Below, piece by piece: positions 1 through 12,600 of a stretch of DNA of 64,000 nt. A program made the position numbers and the translations under genes. This DNA is from Buxus sempervirens (lineage: Eukaryota; Streptophyta; Magnoliopsida; Buxales; Buxaceae). The stretch's first letter is position 1. Every line of letters begins with the position of its first letter. Under the pieces are notes generated by a model. The model had not been told where the DNA came from, did no database searches, and saw only the letters and a program-made list of their open reading frames with translations. The stretch spans positions 9,906,048-9,970,047 of the forward strand of contig OX387194.1 of the NCBI GenBank assembly GCA_947561395.2, in the 5' to 3' direction.

Positions 1-387
1 AAAAGTGAACTTTCCAGTTCCAGGCTAAATTTCGGTTTTTCAGGTCTGGTAAAAAGATTCAACATGTTGATACAAAGGTATTTATCAAGATTAAAAATCT
101 CAAAAAATTCATTTATGCAATAACATTGCTAAAAACCTAATTACCGGGAAAAATTATCTTCAAATCTTGCTTTAAAAAATATTTCATTTTTTTGGGGTCA
201 AAAGTCAACAAAATTCAACCCGAAAAAGTTTGACTTTGCATAAAAGATTGAATTCGGGCCTTTTCCTTTGCGGCCTTGGATTCAAACGGTTTAAGGATCT
301 CAAACCCAATGCTAAGAATTGAAAATTCAATAAAATATTTCTCTCCTTCAAGATTTATAAAAAATCGTGCAATTTTTGGGTGTCTAC
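1..387 (-). mobile_element. Terminal part of a minus-strand LTR, cut by the window edge
   Basis: Read on the minus strand from 387, the sequence begins TGTAGACACCC, the start shared by the other LTRs here. It continues with blocks (AAGTCAAAC, TTTGACTTTTGACCCC) that resemble the start of the solo LTR at 33769-36154. It ends abruptly against a plus-strand LTR of another family at 388, so it looks like one end of an element inserted into that LTR. The rest lies outside the window. No coding sequence is seen. Family assignment (Ty3/Gypsy) is inferred from the similarity. Confidence 0.5.
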
Positions 388-2714
388 AACTACCCGACAT
401 CATATGTCGGATACACATAGATGCCTGTGTATCCGACCTGATATGTCGGATACATGTTTTTTGCTCAAAATTAGGGTTTTCCGAGAGTTTTCACTTTTTA
501 CCACATATCATTCATTAAATGAATGGAAATCTCGAAAATAGCTTTAGGGTTAAGGTTGGTAGGCTCTAGACATTATGTTGTGTCTACCATCCCACCAAAC
601 CTAACCCTAGCCTTTGCCTATAAATAGGAGGCTCCTCCTTAAGCAAATGACCATTAACTCTTGCCAAGAACTTTTGCCAAGAAGTTGGAGATCAAAGAGC
701 TCCGAGTGAAGAGGGGAACCGCTACAGTCTTGCTTCCAGAAGCCCAGGTAAGCCTCAAACCTCTCTTTATTTTTCTGTTTTTTACATTCTAGATCTAGAT
801 CTCTTCTTCTACCTTTCTGTAGAATAAGGCCTCTTCTATGTGTGTGAAAACCCTTCACCTACTCAAAGTACCTTGAGACTCCCCCTACCGTAAAACGTGA
901 AGGCGGGATCTAGGGGAAACGAGACTGGGGATTGATCCTAGTGCTAGAACCTATTTGAATAAGCCTTTTGAATCTATGAAAACCGTTCCATATTCAAAGT
1001 ACCCCAAGATTATCTTGAAGAACCGTGTTTAATGGAGAGAGAGAACTAAGGGAAATGATAGCAACAGAACCCTAGGTTGTGCTAGAACCCCTTTGATTGA
1101 TATGAATGCATGCTATATGTCGTTATATTGTTCTTGAATGGATTTTTATACACATACACACATAGCACTTGTCTTGTCGGATTTGGCTTGTATTTTGGAT
1201 CTATTGCCATCATTGTGGTAGATCTGGAATAAATAGCCCCAAACAATTCTGGAATATTGCCTATTGATTTTCAAATTGATTTCAAGCAAGTTTTGTTGAG
1301 TATTGAAGGCCTCTAGGTCCAACCTCTTGGTTTTTGGGCACTTTTGCTCAATATTGGGTCTTTTTGGCATATTTTCTCCAATTGGAGAGCATGGTGAGCC
1401 AAGTTTGTGCCCTATTAGTTCTAGAGGTTTTTCAACACTTTTTCAAGTGATTTTGATTTGTCTTGCACGGATCACACACCTCTTATCATTGTTTTGAGTT
1501 GATTTTCTTCAAAAAGGGCTTAACTTGACAGCAACTGTACCCCAACTTCAGACACTCGTAACTTCATCGTCCGGATGAATTTTGGAGTGATTCCAGAGCC
1601 ATGGGAAAGGTGAGGCTGTCTAGTTTATGCCTGTAAAATTTCATTAATTTCGATCAAGCGGATTTTTGACACCTCTCTGTCGAAGTTGATAGGTCAGTTC
1701 AGGTCTGAATACGGAACCTGTCACTTCGACTGAGCGCCATGTGTTCTTTTTAAGTCCGATTCAAGTGGTTCTTATTTCTGAGTTTTCCTTTGGAAGTCTA
1801 GTTTCAAATCCAGTTGGTTTCATAATTTTTTGACTCCATTTGTGTCATGGATAACAGATTTACTCAGAACTGCTCAGCAGTGTTTTCTGGGTAAATCTGT
1901 GATCTTCGCAGCCTGTTCGGGAGATCACCCAGGGTACATCCGAATGAATTTTTGTATGAGGCTAGTTTCATTTGAAAGATGGCCATACAGACTTCATTCA
2001 CACCAAATTTCATGAATTTATATGGAGCTGATTTTTCTAGATACTGTTCCAAACTTGCCCACTTGTCACTTTTAATTATCCCCAGCAGCAGATTTCAAAG
2101 GAGAATAACTCCTAGGATTTTAACCAGAATGGATTGAAATTTTGCATGAGTCTTCTATCTATCATAATCTTCCAAATGAATTTGGTTTGATTCAATTTAA
2201 ATTGGATTTGAATGATTTCAAGACAAATGGTTCTTGCTTTTACCGAATTTTCCGGATTTAACTCAACTTGGTTTTGTGCAACTTTTGCTTTGATTTCCAT
2301 CTTTTGGTGATATTTTAGAAGTGATATTGACATAAAAGAGGATCTGGAATTCATTTGGATTTTCATGTGAAGATATCATACATTTGTCCTTTTTCAAGGT
2401 TTTTAATGGTTTTAGCAAGCTTTCTTATTTTTTAGCATGAACAACACTTGGCAACCATTTTGTGTGGGTAAATGGGGGTGCCTAACACCTTCCCCCGTTC
2501 ATAATCTAATCCCCTTACCCATCTCTGGATTTAATTTTCAAGTAGAGTTATTTTTACTCTAGAATTTGCCTTTTAGCTATTTTTGATTATTTTTTAATCT
2601 TTTGTTGTCCATTCACACCCAAAAATTGAATGGTGGCGACTCTCCCACTTTTTAAGTTGAGCCCATGTGTTGACAGAGGGGGAATCATCCTGGTGATTTT
2701 TCCCATGTCTCACA
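388..2714 (+). mobile_element. Tat/Ogre-type LTR, 5' truncated (copy 1)
   Basis: The sequence matches the LTRs at 43469-45753 and 46730-49030 over most of its length but is visibly more diverged. It has a TATAAATA box at 619-626, a splice-donor-like CAG|GTAAGC at 747/748, U5 with TGGCGACTCT at 2634-2643, and the terminal CATGTCTCACA at 2714. Its first part is missing because another LTR abuts at 387. No primer-binding site follows 2714, so it is a solo LTR or a 3' LTR. Its upstream dyads use TATGTCGGATA-type motifs where the other copies use TATCCGG. Divergence suggests it is older than the other two. Confidence 0.8.
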
Positions 2715-3312
2715 AGGGGATGACGTGTCCCTTCTAGTGTTGAATCATGAATAGTTACTAAAACAAAAAAAATTACTTTATTTTTTCTTTTTTATTGTAC
2801 TTTTGGAATGAATTCTTTTGATACAGTTTTTTATTAGCACATCATTGTGTAGACATAGAAAATAATATAAGTTTAATTTATTTGAACTTCCAAAAAAGGT
2901 AAAATGGTTTGGTTCGGTTACGGTTTTATGAATACAAAATTTAAACGTTTTTTTGTTTTAAAATTAGTAAACCGTAGCGGTTACAGTTCGGTTATGGTTT
3001 TCATTGTAAACATGTCGGTTTGGTTTTGGTTTTCTGTAAAACTGAACCAAAATTGAACTGTTGCCATCCCTATTGTGAACAGACTCATTCTCAATTATTT
3101 CGAAAAAGTGTCATTACTTTCCGATTATCAAGAATTAGATTATTGAATTTTGATTATCTTTAAAAACTATGAGTAACAACCCCCACCTTTTTTTCCTTTT
3201 GCTTTTTTTTCTTTTTTTTGCTTTTCAAATAATAAAAAAATTAAGAATTATTTTTTCTATATACTGTCAAAAGCGTTTGCAATTATTTCCTGAATTGTAG
3301 ACTACATGGACA
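2715..3312. other. AT-rich intergenic DNA, no gene seen
   Basis: Poly-T runs and a GGTTCGGTT/GGTTTGGTT-rich stretch near 2910-3060 are present, but no coding frame or recognisable repeat family. Confidence 0.5.
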
Positions 3313-3416
3313 CTTCCACATGGAGCATCCCACAACTAATGTTTATCCAAATGGGCGCTACACAAAACACTTATAAAAGGTGAAAAGCACTTGTTGTGGG
3401 ATGCTCCATGTGGAAG
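3313..3416. repeat. Perfect 24-bp inverted repeat (hairpin)
   Basis: The arms at 3313-3336 and 3393-3416 are exact reverse complements (CTTCCACATGG...CCCACAAC) and enclose a 56-base loop. A second small stem (CTGCAATTC / GAATTGCAG) lies at about 3438-3460. It may be a foldback MITE or a hairpin RNA source. No TSD was found. Confidence 0.7.
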
Positions 3417-3503
3417 CATCCCACTTAAATAAGAGTCTGCAATTCAAGCAAGAATTGCAGATGATTTCATTCCTGAAAAGGTATACATAAAACACCAAAT
3501 AAT

Positions 3504-3714
3504 GGGAAGATATCGTCTATTGCCGCTTATTACTGCTATTCATGCAGCGACTATGAGATGCTACCATGTATAGCATCTCATGGTTGGATTTTTTCATCAA
3601 AAAGTTTGCTTTATATATTTTCAAAAAGGAAAAAGCTGCAACCATTTGATGTTACATGTGTCAACATCTGAATCAAGTAGCAGTGACCACTGCAATCAAA
3701 GATGATTTCAAACC
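3504..3714. mobile_element. Mutator-type MITE, copy 1
   Basis: The element is 211 bp with diverged terminal inverted repeats (GGGAAGATATCGTCTATTGCC on the left against the complement of GCAATCAAAGATGATTTC...ACC on the right). It is flanked by the 9-bp direct repeat CCAAATAAT at 3495-3503 and 3715-3723. A 9-bp target duplication is typical of Mutator-like elements. It contains internal hairpins (GAGATGCTA...TAGCATCTC) and no coding capacity. The same family recurs at 8.2, 10.7 and 14.5 kb. Confidence 0.75.
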
Positions 3715-3723
3715 CCAAATAAT

Positions 3724-4162
3724 GGTTCTCAATGGTACCATTGTAAAGAACCATGGCTTGGTTTTGGTTGATGTCAACTCAAACCAAACAAATTATTTTA
3801 TGATACCCATCCCTTTATAAACTTATACAAACTTAAAGGATGGCGTCAACGAGGTTCTGAGGTTACAATTTCAAGAAGATTCTTAAAATTAACCCTGCTT
3901 TTTTCTTGTGAGACTACAGAAGGAAGCAATTTAGAGACTTGCCAAAACATGAAGAAATACGACTCTTACCACCCAAAAAAAAAATTATTAATAATAATAA
4001 ATACAACTGAAACAACCACACTTAATTTTTCTTTTACCTTTTTATAGTAGTCATTTGTAAAAAATCATAACCTCTAAGGTAGCATAAAGAGAGATGGGTA
4101 TTTAGTTGTCTATTTTTTATTGCAAACTAAATATGAAAGGGTAAATCACAAGACTAACATTT
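3724..4162. other. 3' flank of the receptor-like gene
   Basis: AT-rich DNA between the MITE and the stop codon of the minus-strand gene. It probably holds that gene's 3' UTR. No clear polyadenylation signal could be assigned. Confidence 0.4.
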
Positions 4163-7100
4163 TTAATTAACATGGATTGAAAACTTACACATAATATATT
4201 CAACATAATGGTAGCAGATGGTTATAGCCACATCAATAAGATTGAACCAAACCTCCCTCCAAAAGGGATTGACAAGGAGGACCAAAATCAGCCCTAAGAA
4301 GATCATCACATATGCTATTGAAAAGGTCAAGAAAAAGCTTGATCTGTCAATGTAACCATTATCTTCTCTTCCTTCGTCGGAAATTATCAGGATTGTCGGT
4401 GAAGGCGCCCCAGTTTTGTCACACTTGTTCTCCAATGGCAGTCCACAAAGAAATGGGTTGCCCTCATAGTTGCTTCGTTCAAATGTTGCAAATTGTGCTC
4501 TTCTATCAGGCGTCTTACCCGATAAGTTATTATAGGCAACAGTGAAGACTGCCAAAGAGTTTAGATCAATCAATTGTGAAGGGATTGTACCATTCAAGTT
4601 ATTGTAGGAAAGATCCAAGCTCTCTAGCTGCTTTAGGTTCGAAAAGGTCTGAGGGATGGGTCCATGTAAACAATTGTGGGAGAGGTTAATCGAATGAATC
4701 TGACTCGGGTTGCCAATTTCATGAGGGATTTCTCCCGCTAATCGGTTTGAGGAAAGATCAATTGTTGACACAAAGTTAAGACGCTGACCCTCAAAAGAGT
4801 GAGACCTCCTCTTTATTGTAAACTCTGCTTGCACTTGCTTGCCGAATGTGATATGGAAGTAATCATCAGATCGAAGTACATCATGATTGTGAAACCACAT
4901 TTTTGAACCTTGATGAAGATATCGTGAGGCCAAATCTGAGTAAGTCCGGAAATATGCAGTACCCAAGGCAAATATGGGATTTCCATCATCCCTTGTTTCA
5001 AAGCTTATGTTAAATAAGCAAAAAGGAACAGGACCAGAAAGATTATTGGAAGAAAGATCCATTATGCTCAAATTGGTTAATTGGCATACTTGGATAGGAA
5101 TATTGCCCTCGAGATGATTTTTTCTCAATAGAAGAATGCGTAAACTTGGAAATTTACCAATCCAATTCGGAATTCTACCTATTAAATAGTTATTGCTAAC
5201 ATCTAATGTTACCAAGTTAGAGCTTTTCGAAAGAGCATGCATTAGTGGTCCTGTGAGACCATTTCCTTGCAATTGAACATGCTTGAGAGTTAGTGAATTC
5301 AAGCAAGAAGGCAAGGATCCGGAGATATTGTTCTTAGAAAGGTCAAGATATTTTAGGGATCTAAGTTTGCAGAACTCCACAGGAATGGTTCCTTCAAGAT
5401 GATTGTTGGCCATGACAAGTGTCATCAAATCTGACATATTTCCTATCCATTTGGGTAGCCTGCCTGATATGTGATTCTCACTGATATCTAGTACCCATAA
5501 GCGGGAGCTATTAGACAAGCTATCTGGAATAGTTCCCGTGAATTGATTGTTATCCAAATAAAGAGAAAACAAACTTGTCATGTTAGATATTGGTGGGAAC
5601 ATTCGGCCTTTCAAGTTGTTGTTTGAGAGTCTAAAGAAAGCCAAAGAGGAACCAACCTTGGCCAATTGAATGGGTATTTCTCCAGATAAGTGATTATGAG
5701 CCAAGTCTAGAAACCATAGCTGTATCATATCACTCAGAGTAGAAGGAATGCTACCTTCTAAAGCATTTCTAGACATGTTTAAGAACTTCAAATTTGGAAA
5801 AGAAACACTAATATTTAATGGAATTTGACCATAGATGAGATTTTCAGAGAGATCAAGTTTGGATGTGCGTAGGTTAGGCCGGGATGGAAGTCTAAAAGGC
5901 CCGGTGAAAGAGTTATTCTTCAAAATAAGTACATCCAACCTTGTATTGTTCTCTAATAACCAAGTTGGAAGCCTTCCCTTCATATTGTTGTTGGAGAGAT
6001 CAACTATTCTTAAGTCAAACTGGTAGAGAAGGAAGGTTTGAATGGCTCCACCAACTTTGCCCATAGCACAATTTGATAACCGAAGGATATTTAATTGAAA
6101 TTTTGGAGGAGAAAGATTTGTTTTAGTTTCTTCCATAAATGCATTATTATCAAGCTTTAGTACCTTCAGTTTTGAAAAATTTGCAAAAGAGTTAAAGACG
6201 GAGACATGGATATGGAAGTGATTAGAAGACAACGAAAGGTATTCGAGTGAGGAAAGACTGGTGAGGGGAGAAGAAGCAATATTTCCAAATAAATGATTGT
6301 TAGAGAGATCCAAAACTCTCAGGGTTGTCAAGTTTCCCAAGCATGATGGTAAGTTCCCTTCAAAGTTATTTCCATTGAGGAATAACTCTTGGAGGTTCTT
6401 CAGTTTGCACAAACCTGAAAAAATATTCATGTACTAAACACTTTGAGAGGATTATTTAAGTTGAGGAATGGCAACAATGGTCTATAATTCAGAGAGACTA
6501 CTTACCTTGTACAGGTAGGGTGCCATTGACTCCATTGTAGCCCATGGATAAGACCCTAAGAGAAGGCATGACCCCTATGTCTTGAAGAAATCTATTATTG
6601 AGGGAATTACCGTATAGATCCAAAACCTCCAAGTTGCTCAAGTTACCGAGCCCTACAAAAATGAAATATTGATAAAGAAAAAAAATTTCAAAACCAGAAG
6701 CATGTCTTGTCAAATCAACTTAATTTCTAACAAGCATTTAAATATATATATATATATATAGCACCAAATTCAGCTTACTTAATCGCGCCCCACAAAATAT
6801 ATATAGGAAAAAGAGTAGAATTACAAGAAATCTGATACATCTTTTTATATATTTTCCTTTCTACCTTGTGTTGTTAGGAGGTTTTCCAGCTGGTTATCAC
6901 TTAAATCTAGTACCTCCAAGTTCCTCAAGGCAGCCATTTCTGTTTCATTGAGATAGTAAAAAGAGGAAGCAAGGAAAACATTCAGGTGTTGTTTCAAATT
7001 CGATTAATATTTGAGGGAGAGTGAGTTCAGGGTAGAAAGGATGCTTTTGTTCAAGTAATTATCATTCAAATTCAGGACCTCTAGCTTCCTCAATCTCCAT

Positions 7101-7606
7101 AATCTTTCAAAACCTGCACTTCTTTTTATAAAAGTTTACAACAGAGCAAATTTATATAGAAATAAACAAGGGGTATTGGTTGGGTACTTGGGGAGATGCA
7201 GACCTTGGTTCTCGACACAACCGGCTATTGAATTCGAAGACAAATCAAGGTTTCTGAGTTCTTGAAATGGAAGAAACAAAGAGGCATTCAAATACCACTT
7301 TCCGAACTCTTGCTTCCACCAAGCTCTTGCACCATTGAGGGTGAGATGGGTCACTCGCCTTGGGATATTGCCACCACAAATGATGCGTTTCCATGCACAA
7401 CAATCACTTTCTATTCCATCACCCCATGATGGAAGAGAAGAGCCATTTGGGTAATTAAATGAAGCCTTTAGCTCCAACAAAGCGATTCTTTCTTCATCTA
7501 AGCACCCAACACAACTGTAAACATGAACCTGAACCAACAACACCAACAAGACCCACACCCATGGATGACGCCACTCCATAAACTTCAGCTTCAAGATTTC
7601 TTCCAC
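4163..7606 (-). CDS. LRR receptor-like protein (RLP), exon 2 damaged
   Basis: This is a plant cell-surface receptor-like protein with extracellular leucine-rich repeats and no kinase. The family acts in defence or developmental perception with a co-receptor kinase. Exons on the minus strand are about 7606-7204, 7113-~7004, 6939-6865, 6652-6506 and 6414-4163, with clear AG acceptors and GT donors except where noted. Exon 1 gives a signal peptide and an LRRNT cap with a CC pair (SDCCAWK). The last exon encodes about 20 LRRs, the cap NPFLCGLPLENKC, an acidic stretch, a membrane segment near SFFLTFSIAYVMIFLGLILV and a short tail. Length is near 1,000 residues. Compared with the paralogue at 24.8 kb, exon 2 has lost its 3' end and most of intron 2, which leaves an in-frame TAA at 7006-7004 and no usable donor. 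A start at 7579 (MEWRH) is also possible. The locus is probably disabled, or makes an N-truncated product. Confidence 0.85.
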
Positions 7607-7645
7607 CTTGATCTACTTTTTTTTTGTAAGATTCAGTAGTTTTAT

Positions 7646-7664
7646 GTCATATATAAAGCCTCCT
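7646..7664 (-). promoter_or_regulatory. Putative TATA box of the RLP gene
   Basis: On the minus strand the motif GGCTTTATATATGAC lies about 45-55 bases upstream of the first ATG at 7606, the usual distance for a short leader. The same motif is kept in the duplicated upstream copy at about 10118-10135. Confidence 0.4.
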
Positions 7665-8182
7665 GATTCAAATTAAAATCAAGTCTTCTCGTATTTCTTT
7701 ATATTTTTTTGTACAGCAAGTCTTCCGGTCACCAATATCTAATGATCTAGACTTTGTGCAATATAGATCTAGACTTTGTGCAATATACACCATGTGCAGA
7801 CGAAAAAAGCCTTTGGCGTGGACTTTGATTTTGTGCAAGAGATGCTAGTGATGATTTCTTTTACTTTAATCAAGGGGACTTTGACTTTCTCGTTATGAGC
7901 CGTAATTATATTAATAGCAACCAATGGCATCCTCCGGCCGGCTGCTACGTCCGGGGACATTGGCAGTGATTGTTAACGATTGCTCGGCGCAGACCTAGCC
8001 ACCCAAGGCGGGCTCTCATTGATAAGATCAAAGAATCTACTTGGGATTTGGGATTGATTATGAGGCAAATTTTCGTAACATGGAATATAATCAAACTAAA
8101 ATAGTAAGGCAAGGGAAAATATATAATGTCATCTTGTCCTGTCATTAATTTGTTTGTAACCCCTCAATTACGACAAGTGAAG

Positions 8183-8413
8183 GAATGAAATCGTTTGCCG
8201 CTCGCATGCTGTGATAGACCCTGCAGCCACCTTGTGATGCTATCACGTGCAGCATCCAACGGTCGCTGCATTTTACAAAGTGAAATGTCATTGAAGTGAC
8301 ATTTTACTTTGAAAACTATGAAATAGCAATCACCATTGGATGTTACACATGACAACATCCCATGGTGGCTATAAGGTTTGCTACAACATGTGCGTGGCAG
8401 ACGATTTCATCGG
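8183..8413. mobile_element. Mutator-type MITE, copy 2
   Basis: The left end GGAATGAAATCGTTTGCCGC and the right end GTGGCAGACGATTTCATC are inverted repeats of the same family as 3504-3714 and 14515-14704. It contains internal dyads (GATGCTATCACG...GCAGCATC; ATGTCATTGAAGTGACAT). No target duplication could be fixed because the ends have drifted. Confidence 0.6.
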
Positions 8414-10015
8414 GTCAGTCACCAAACACTTAATATTATTATCCTAAACGGCAATTTCTTACCTAAATGAGTTTTTATAAGTATTGGGGCTTTTGAAAAA
8501 ACAATTAGGCTTTATGAAGGGAACGACGTGACTTATAAGCAAGATTAAAATGCATTAGTATTTTGTATAAGCATGGTGCTAAGTCATTAAATACTTATAG
8601 ATGTATTAAGCCACCAAGAGGAAAAGGGCTACCATCGGGTTATTGTTGATAGATTGGGTTATCGTGGACATTTGCTAAGGAATTATGTTGGAATGTTACC
8701 TAAATGTTAAGTGCTTCACCAAGTAACTCTCAATAAGTCTCGAGGCTTTTAATGTATGTATGTTATAATTACAAACCTAAAATTCAAGTATGGTTTAGAT
8801 AACGTTACTTGCTAAAACAAAACACCTTAGATAAAATAATTATCTATTCATTATATTTCAAAAATAATTTTATTATATTTCAGAAAATGAAATATAATTA
8901 AAAATAGGTTAAGAGTGCGAAGAAAATAATTATCTAGACATAACGTAAAATACGTTTATCTCTACATAATAATTATCTCTTCACAGAATCCCAATATATT
9001 GGATCGATATTGAGGAATTTAATTTGCTATACAAAATTAAATGGACGAAGAGATAATCATAACGTATAAGAATTTTATTTATAGTAGGAACTAATAGCAG
9101 GATAAAATTTTATTGGTGTCGGAAGCTAATAGGATTCAAAATAGATATATTTGAATCAAAATAACTTAGGATTAAATAAGCTTCAAACTACCTAATAGTG
9201 TGGACTAGTAATAGGGGAGTGCTATAACTACCTAATCGAGAAAAAAGTTGAGGTGGTAACGTGTAACAACTCAGGAAAGTAAATGATTAAAACTTCTAGT
9301 AGAAAGGCACGTAAACAATTGTAAGTAATTATAGTGGATATGTTGGTAATTATAAATGATTAAATTAATTTCCATATCCTATTAAAACACTTTCGCATTA
9401 ATTCATATACACATCCATATCCTATATGATTTTTGCCTAATAAAACACTCTTTGCGAAGATACAAAACACATATACCGTCCATGATTATATTAAAATAGA
9501 TATAAACATCCATGTCTGATTAAAACACTATCATATTAAAAGGCCATCCTAATCAAGTAGACATCCATATCCAATTCTGAATGTGAGATAGGAATTCGTA
9601 AGCGAAGAAGTAAAAGCTTTAGTATATGGAAACAGAAAATTGAAGAGAATATATTTTTTTTAAAAAAGAAAAAAGAAAAAAAAATTCACAGCTGAATAAA
9701 TAAAATAATTTTGTTTAAAAAAAAAAAAAAAGAGGCTCGTGGGATGAATTGATAATCGTATAGTTTTTAGAATTTATATTAAAAGGAAATAACAAAACGA
9801 AGATAATTTGAAGAAGAAAAATATTCCTTATTATCTGATAAGTAAAATATTTTGCTTTGCTTGGAATAAGTTTATTTTTATTTGGCTTATAGAGTTTCTT
9901 TAAAATCCTCCCTCATTAAACAGTAAAATCTTGTACGTGTTCCCTTGGCCCGAATCTCTCCAATTATCTTTATATTTGTACTAGGGGACTGCATGTGCTA
10001 CAGGGCATAGCCAAT

Positions 10016-10080
10016 TCCAACAAGACCCACACCAATGGATGACTCCACCCTATAAACTTCAGTTTGAAGATTTCTTCCAC
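10016..10080 (-). pseudogene. 5' tip of an RLP gene, left by the duplication
   Basis: On the minus strand this matches the leader and the first codons of the RLP gene (around 7545-7612: the GTGGAAGAAATCTTGAAGC and GACCCACACC blocks). The rest of the gene is absent, because the sequence to the left is copy A of the duplication. It is the remnant of a second receptor-like gene or of a promoter-only duplication. Confidence 0.65.
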
Positions 10081-10654
10081 CTTGATCTACTTTTTTTTTT
10101 GTAAGATTTAGTAGTTTTATGTCATATATAAACCTCCTGATTTAGATTAAAGTCAAGTCTTCTCTATCTTTTTTTTATCTTTTCTGTGCACCAAGTCTTC
10201 CAGTCGCCACCATCTAATGATCTAGTCTTTGTGCAAGATATTCGAGGTGCAAACGCCTTTGGCGTGGACTTTGATTTTGTTCAAGAGATTCTACTGATGA
10301 TTTCTTTTTGTGCAAGAGATGCTAGTGATGATTTCTTTAACTTTAATCAAGGGGACTTTGACTTTTTAGTTTCGAGCCGTAATTGTATTAATAGCAACCA
10401 ATGGCATCCTCCGGCCGGCTGCTACGTCCAGGGACATTGGCAGTGACTGTTAACGATTGCTCGGCGCAGACCTAGCCACCCAAGGCGGGCTCTCATTGAT
10501 AAGATCAAAGAATCTACTTGGGATTTGGGATTGATTATGAGACAAATTTTCGTAACATGGCATATAATCAAACTAAAATAGTAAAGCAAGGGAAAATGTA
10601 TAATGTCATCTTGTACTGTCATTAATTTGTTTGTAACCGTTTAATTACGACAAG

Positions 10655-10885
10655 TGCAGGAATGAAATCGTTTCCGCTCGCATGCTATAGTAGACCCTAC
10701 AGCTACCTTGTGATGCTGTCACGTGCAACATCCAACAGTGCCTGCATTTTACAGAATGAAATGTCATTGAAGTGACATTTTACTTTGAAAAATGTGAAAT
10801 AGCAGTCACCATTGGATGCTGCACGTGGCAACATCCCATGGTGGCTGCAGGGTTTGCTACAACATGTGGGCGGCAGGCGATTTCA
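10655..10885. mobile_element. Mutator-type MITE, copy 3 (in duplication B)
   Basis: The counterpart of 8183-8413. It is bounded by GGAATGAAATCG and GGCAGGCGATTTCATT, with the same internal dyads. It sits at the same relative position in copy B, so the insertion predates the duplication. Confidence 0.6.
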
Positions 10886-11259
10886 TTGGATCAATCACCA
10901 AACACTTAATATTATTATTCTAAATGTCAAGTGCTTACCTAAATGAGTTTTTATATGTATTGGGGCTTTTGAAACAACAGTTAGGCTTTATGAAGGGAAC
11001 GACTTATAAGCAGGATTAAAATGCATTAGTATTTTGTATAAGCATGGCGCTAAGTCATTAAATACTTATATATGTATTAAGCTGCCTAGAAGAAAAGGGC
11101 TACCATCAAGTTATTATTGATAGATTGGGTTATCGTGGACATTTGCCAAGGAATTATATTGGAATGTTACCTAAATTTTAAGTGCTTCGCCAAGTAACTC
11201 TCAACAAGTCCGGGGGCTTTTATTGTATGTATGTTATAATTAACTACAAACCTAAAATT

Positions 11260-11515
11260 CAGGTATGGTTTAGATAACATTACTTGCTAATCAAAACACC
11301 TTAGATATAAATTACTCCTTCATGACAGCAGATCTGTCTTTAATTAATAAAGAAGAATCACCAAAAAGAAATAACAGCCTCATCCATTCGCCGTTCCCAA
11401 ACTGTCAATTAATTAAAAAAATAATAACGCGTGTTGAAATGGAAAAGAAAAATGTCCTTATTTATTTTTATTTTTTTAGATAATGTTACTTGCTAAAACA
11501 AAACACCATAGATAA
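11260..11515. repeat. Local duplication with extra DNA inside copy B
   Basis: The block TTTAGATAA..TTACTTGCTAA..CAAAACACC..TAGATA occurs twice (about 11267-11312 and 11476-11515) and encloses about 150 bases absent from copy A. It looks like an insertion with a long duplicated flank or a repair-mediated duplication. Confidence 0.5.
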
Positions 11516-12419
11516 AATAATTATCTATTCGTTATATTCCAAAAAATAATTTTATTATATTTCAGATGACGAAATATAATTAAAAATAGATTAAGAGTGC
11601 AAAGAAAATAATTATCTATACATAATGTAAAATATGTATATCTCTACATAATAATTATCTCTTCACATAATCTCAATATAATGGATTGATATTAAGGAAT
11701 TTAATTTGCTATAGAAAATTAAATAGATGAATAGATAATCATAATGTATAAGAATTTTATTTATAGTAGGAACTAATAACATAGGGTTAAATAAGTTTCA
11801 AACTTCCTAATAGCGTGGAGAAGTATTAGGTATCTACCTAATCGGCAAAAAAGTTGAGATGATAATGTGTAACAACTTAGGAAAGTAAATGATTAAAACT
11901 TCTTGTGGAAAGGCACGTAAACAATTGTAAGTAATTATAGTGGATATGTTGGTAGTTATAAATGATTCAATTAGTGTCCATATCCTATTAAAACAATTTC
12001 ACATTAATTCCTATACGTATCCATATCGTATACGATTTTTGCCTAATAAAACACTCTTTGCGCAGATGCAAAACACATATGCCGTCCAAATTCTATTAAA
12101 ATAGGTATAAATATCCATGTTTGATTAAAACACTATCATATTAAAAGGCCATCCTAATCGATTAGACATCCACATCCAATTCTGAAGGTGAGATAGGAAT
12201 TTGTAGGCGAAGAAGTAAGAGCGTTAGTTATTATATATGACACAAGTCCCGTAATATGTGAAAACAGAAAACTGAGGAGAATGTATTTTTCTTTTTTTAA
12301 AGAAAAAAAAATTCATGGTTGAACAAATAAAATAATTTTGTTTGAAAAAAAAGGAGGCTCGTGGGATGAATTGATAAGCGTATAGTTTTTAGAATTTGTA
12401 GTAAAAATTATATGATGAA

Positions 12420-12600
12420 TCCTTATCTTTTAAGAGTCCTAGAAACCCATAGCTATCTTTAACTAAATTAATAATCAAATAAACAAAGATATATTTATCT
12501 ATTTTCCAAAAAATTTATGTGTTATTTTAAATTATATACAAAATAACATATTTAAAAAAAATAGATATGTTCCTGTGCTTAGCACAGGTAAAACAACTAG
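12420..12600 (+). mobile_element. Small non-autonomous Helitron
   Basis: The 181-bp insert is absent from the matching place in copy A (near 9770). It begins with TC. It ends with the perfect hairpin CCTGTGC-TTA-GCACAGG, eleven bases and then CTAG followed by T, which is the Helitron 3' signature. An imperfect 12-base direct repeat (TTTGTAGTAAAA / TTTGCAGTAAAA) lies around the insert. Helitrons do not make target duplications, so this may be older sequence. There is no coding capacity. Confidence 0.65.

Larger units (their letters stand above)
7540..9985. repeat. Large direct duplication, copy A
   Basis: About 2.4 kb covering the 5' tip of the RLP gene and its upstream region. It matches 10014-12782 in the same orientation (shared blocks include the leader, the MITE, the A-rich tracts and TAAAATATTTTGCTTTGCTT near the end). 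Apart from the MITE nothing else is recognisable. From about 8420 to 9985 it is AT-rich and non-coding. Confidence 0.8.
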
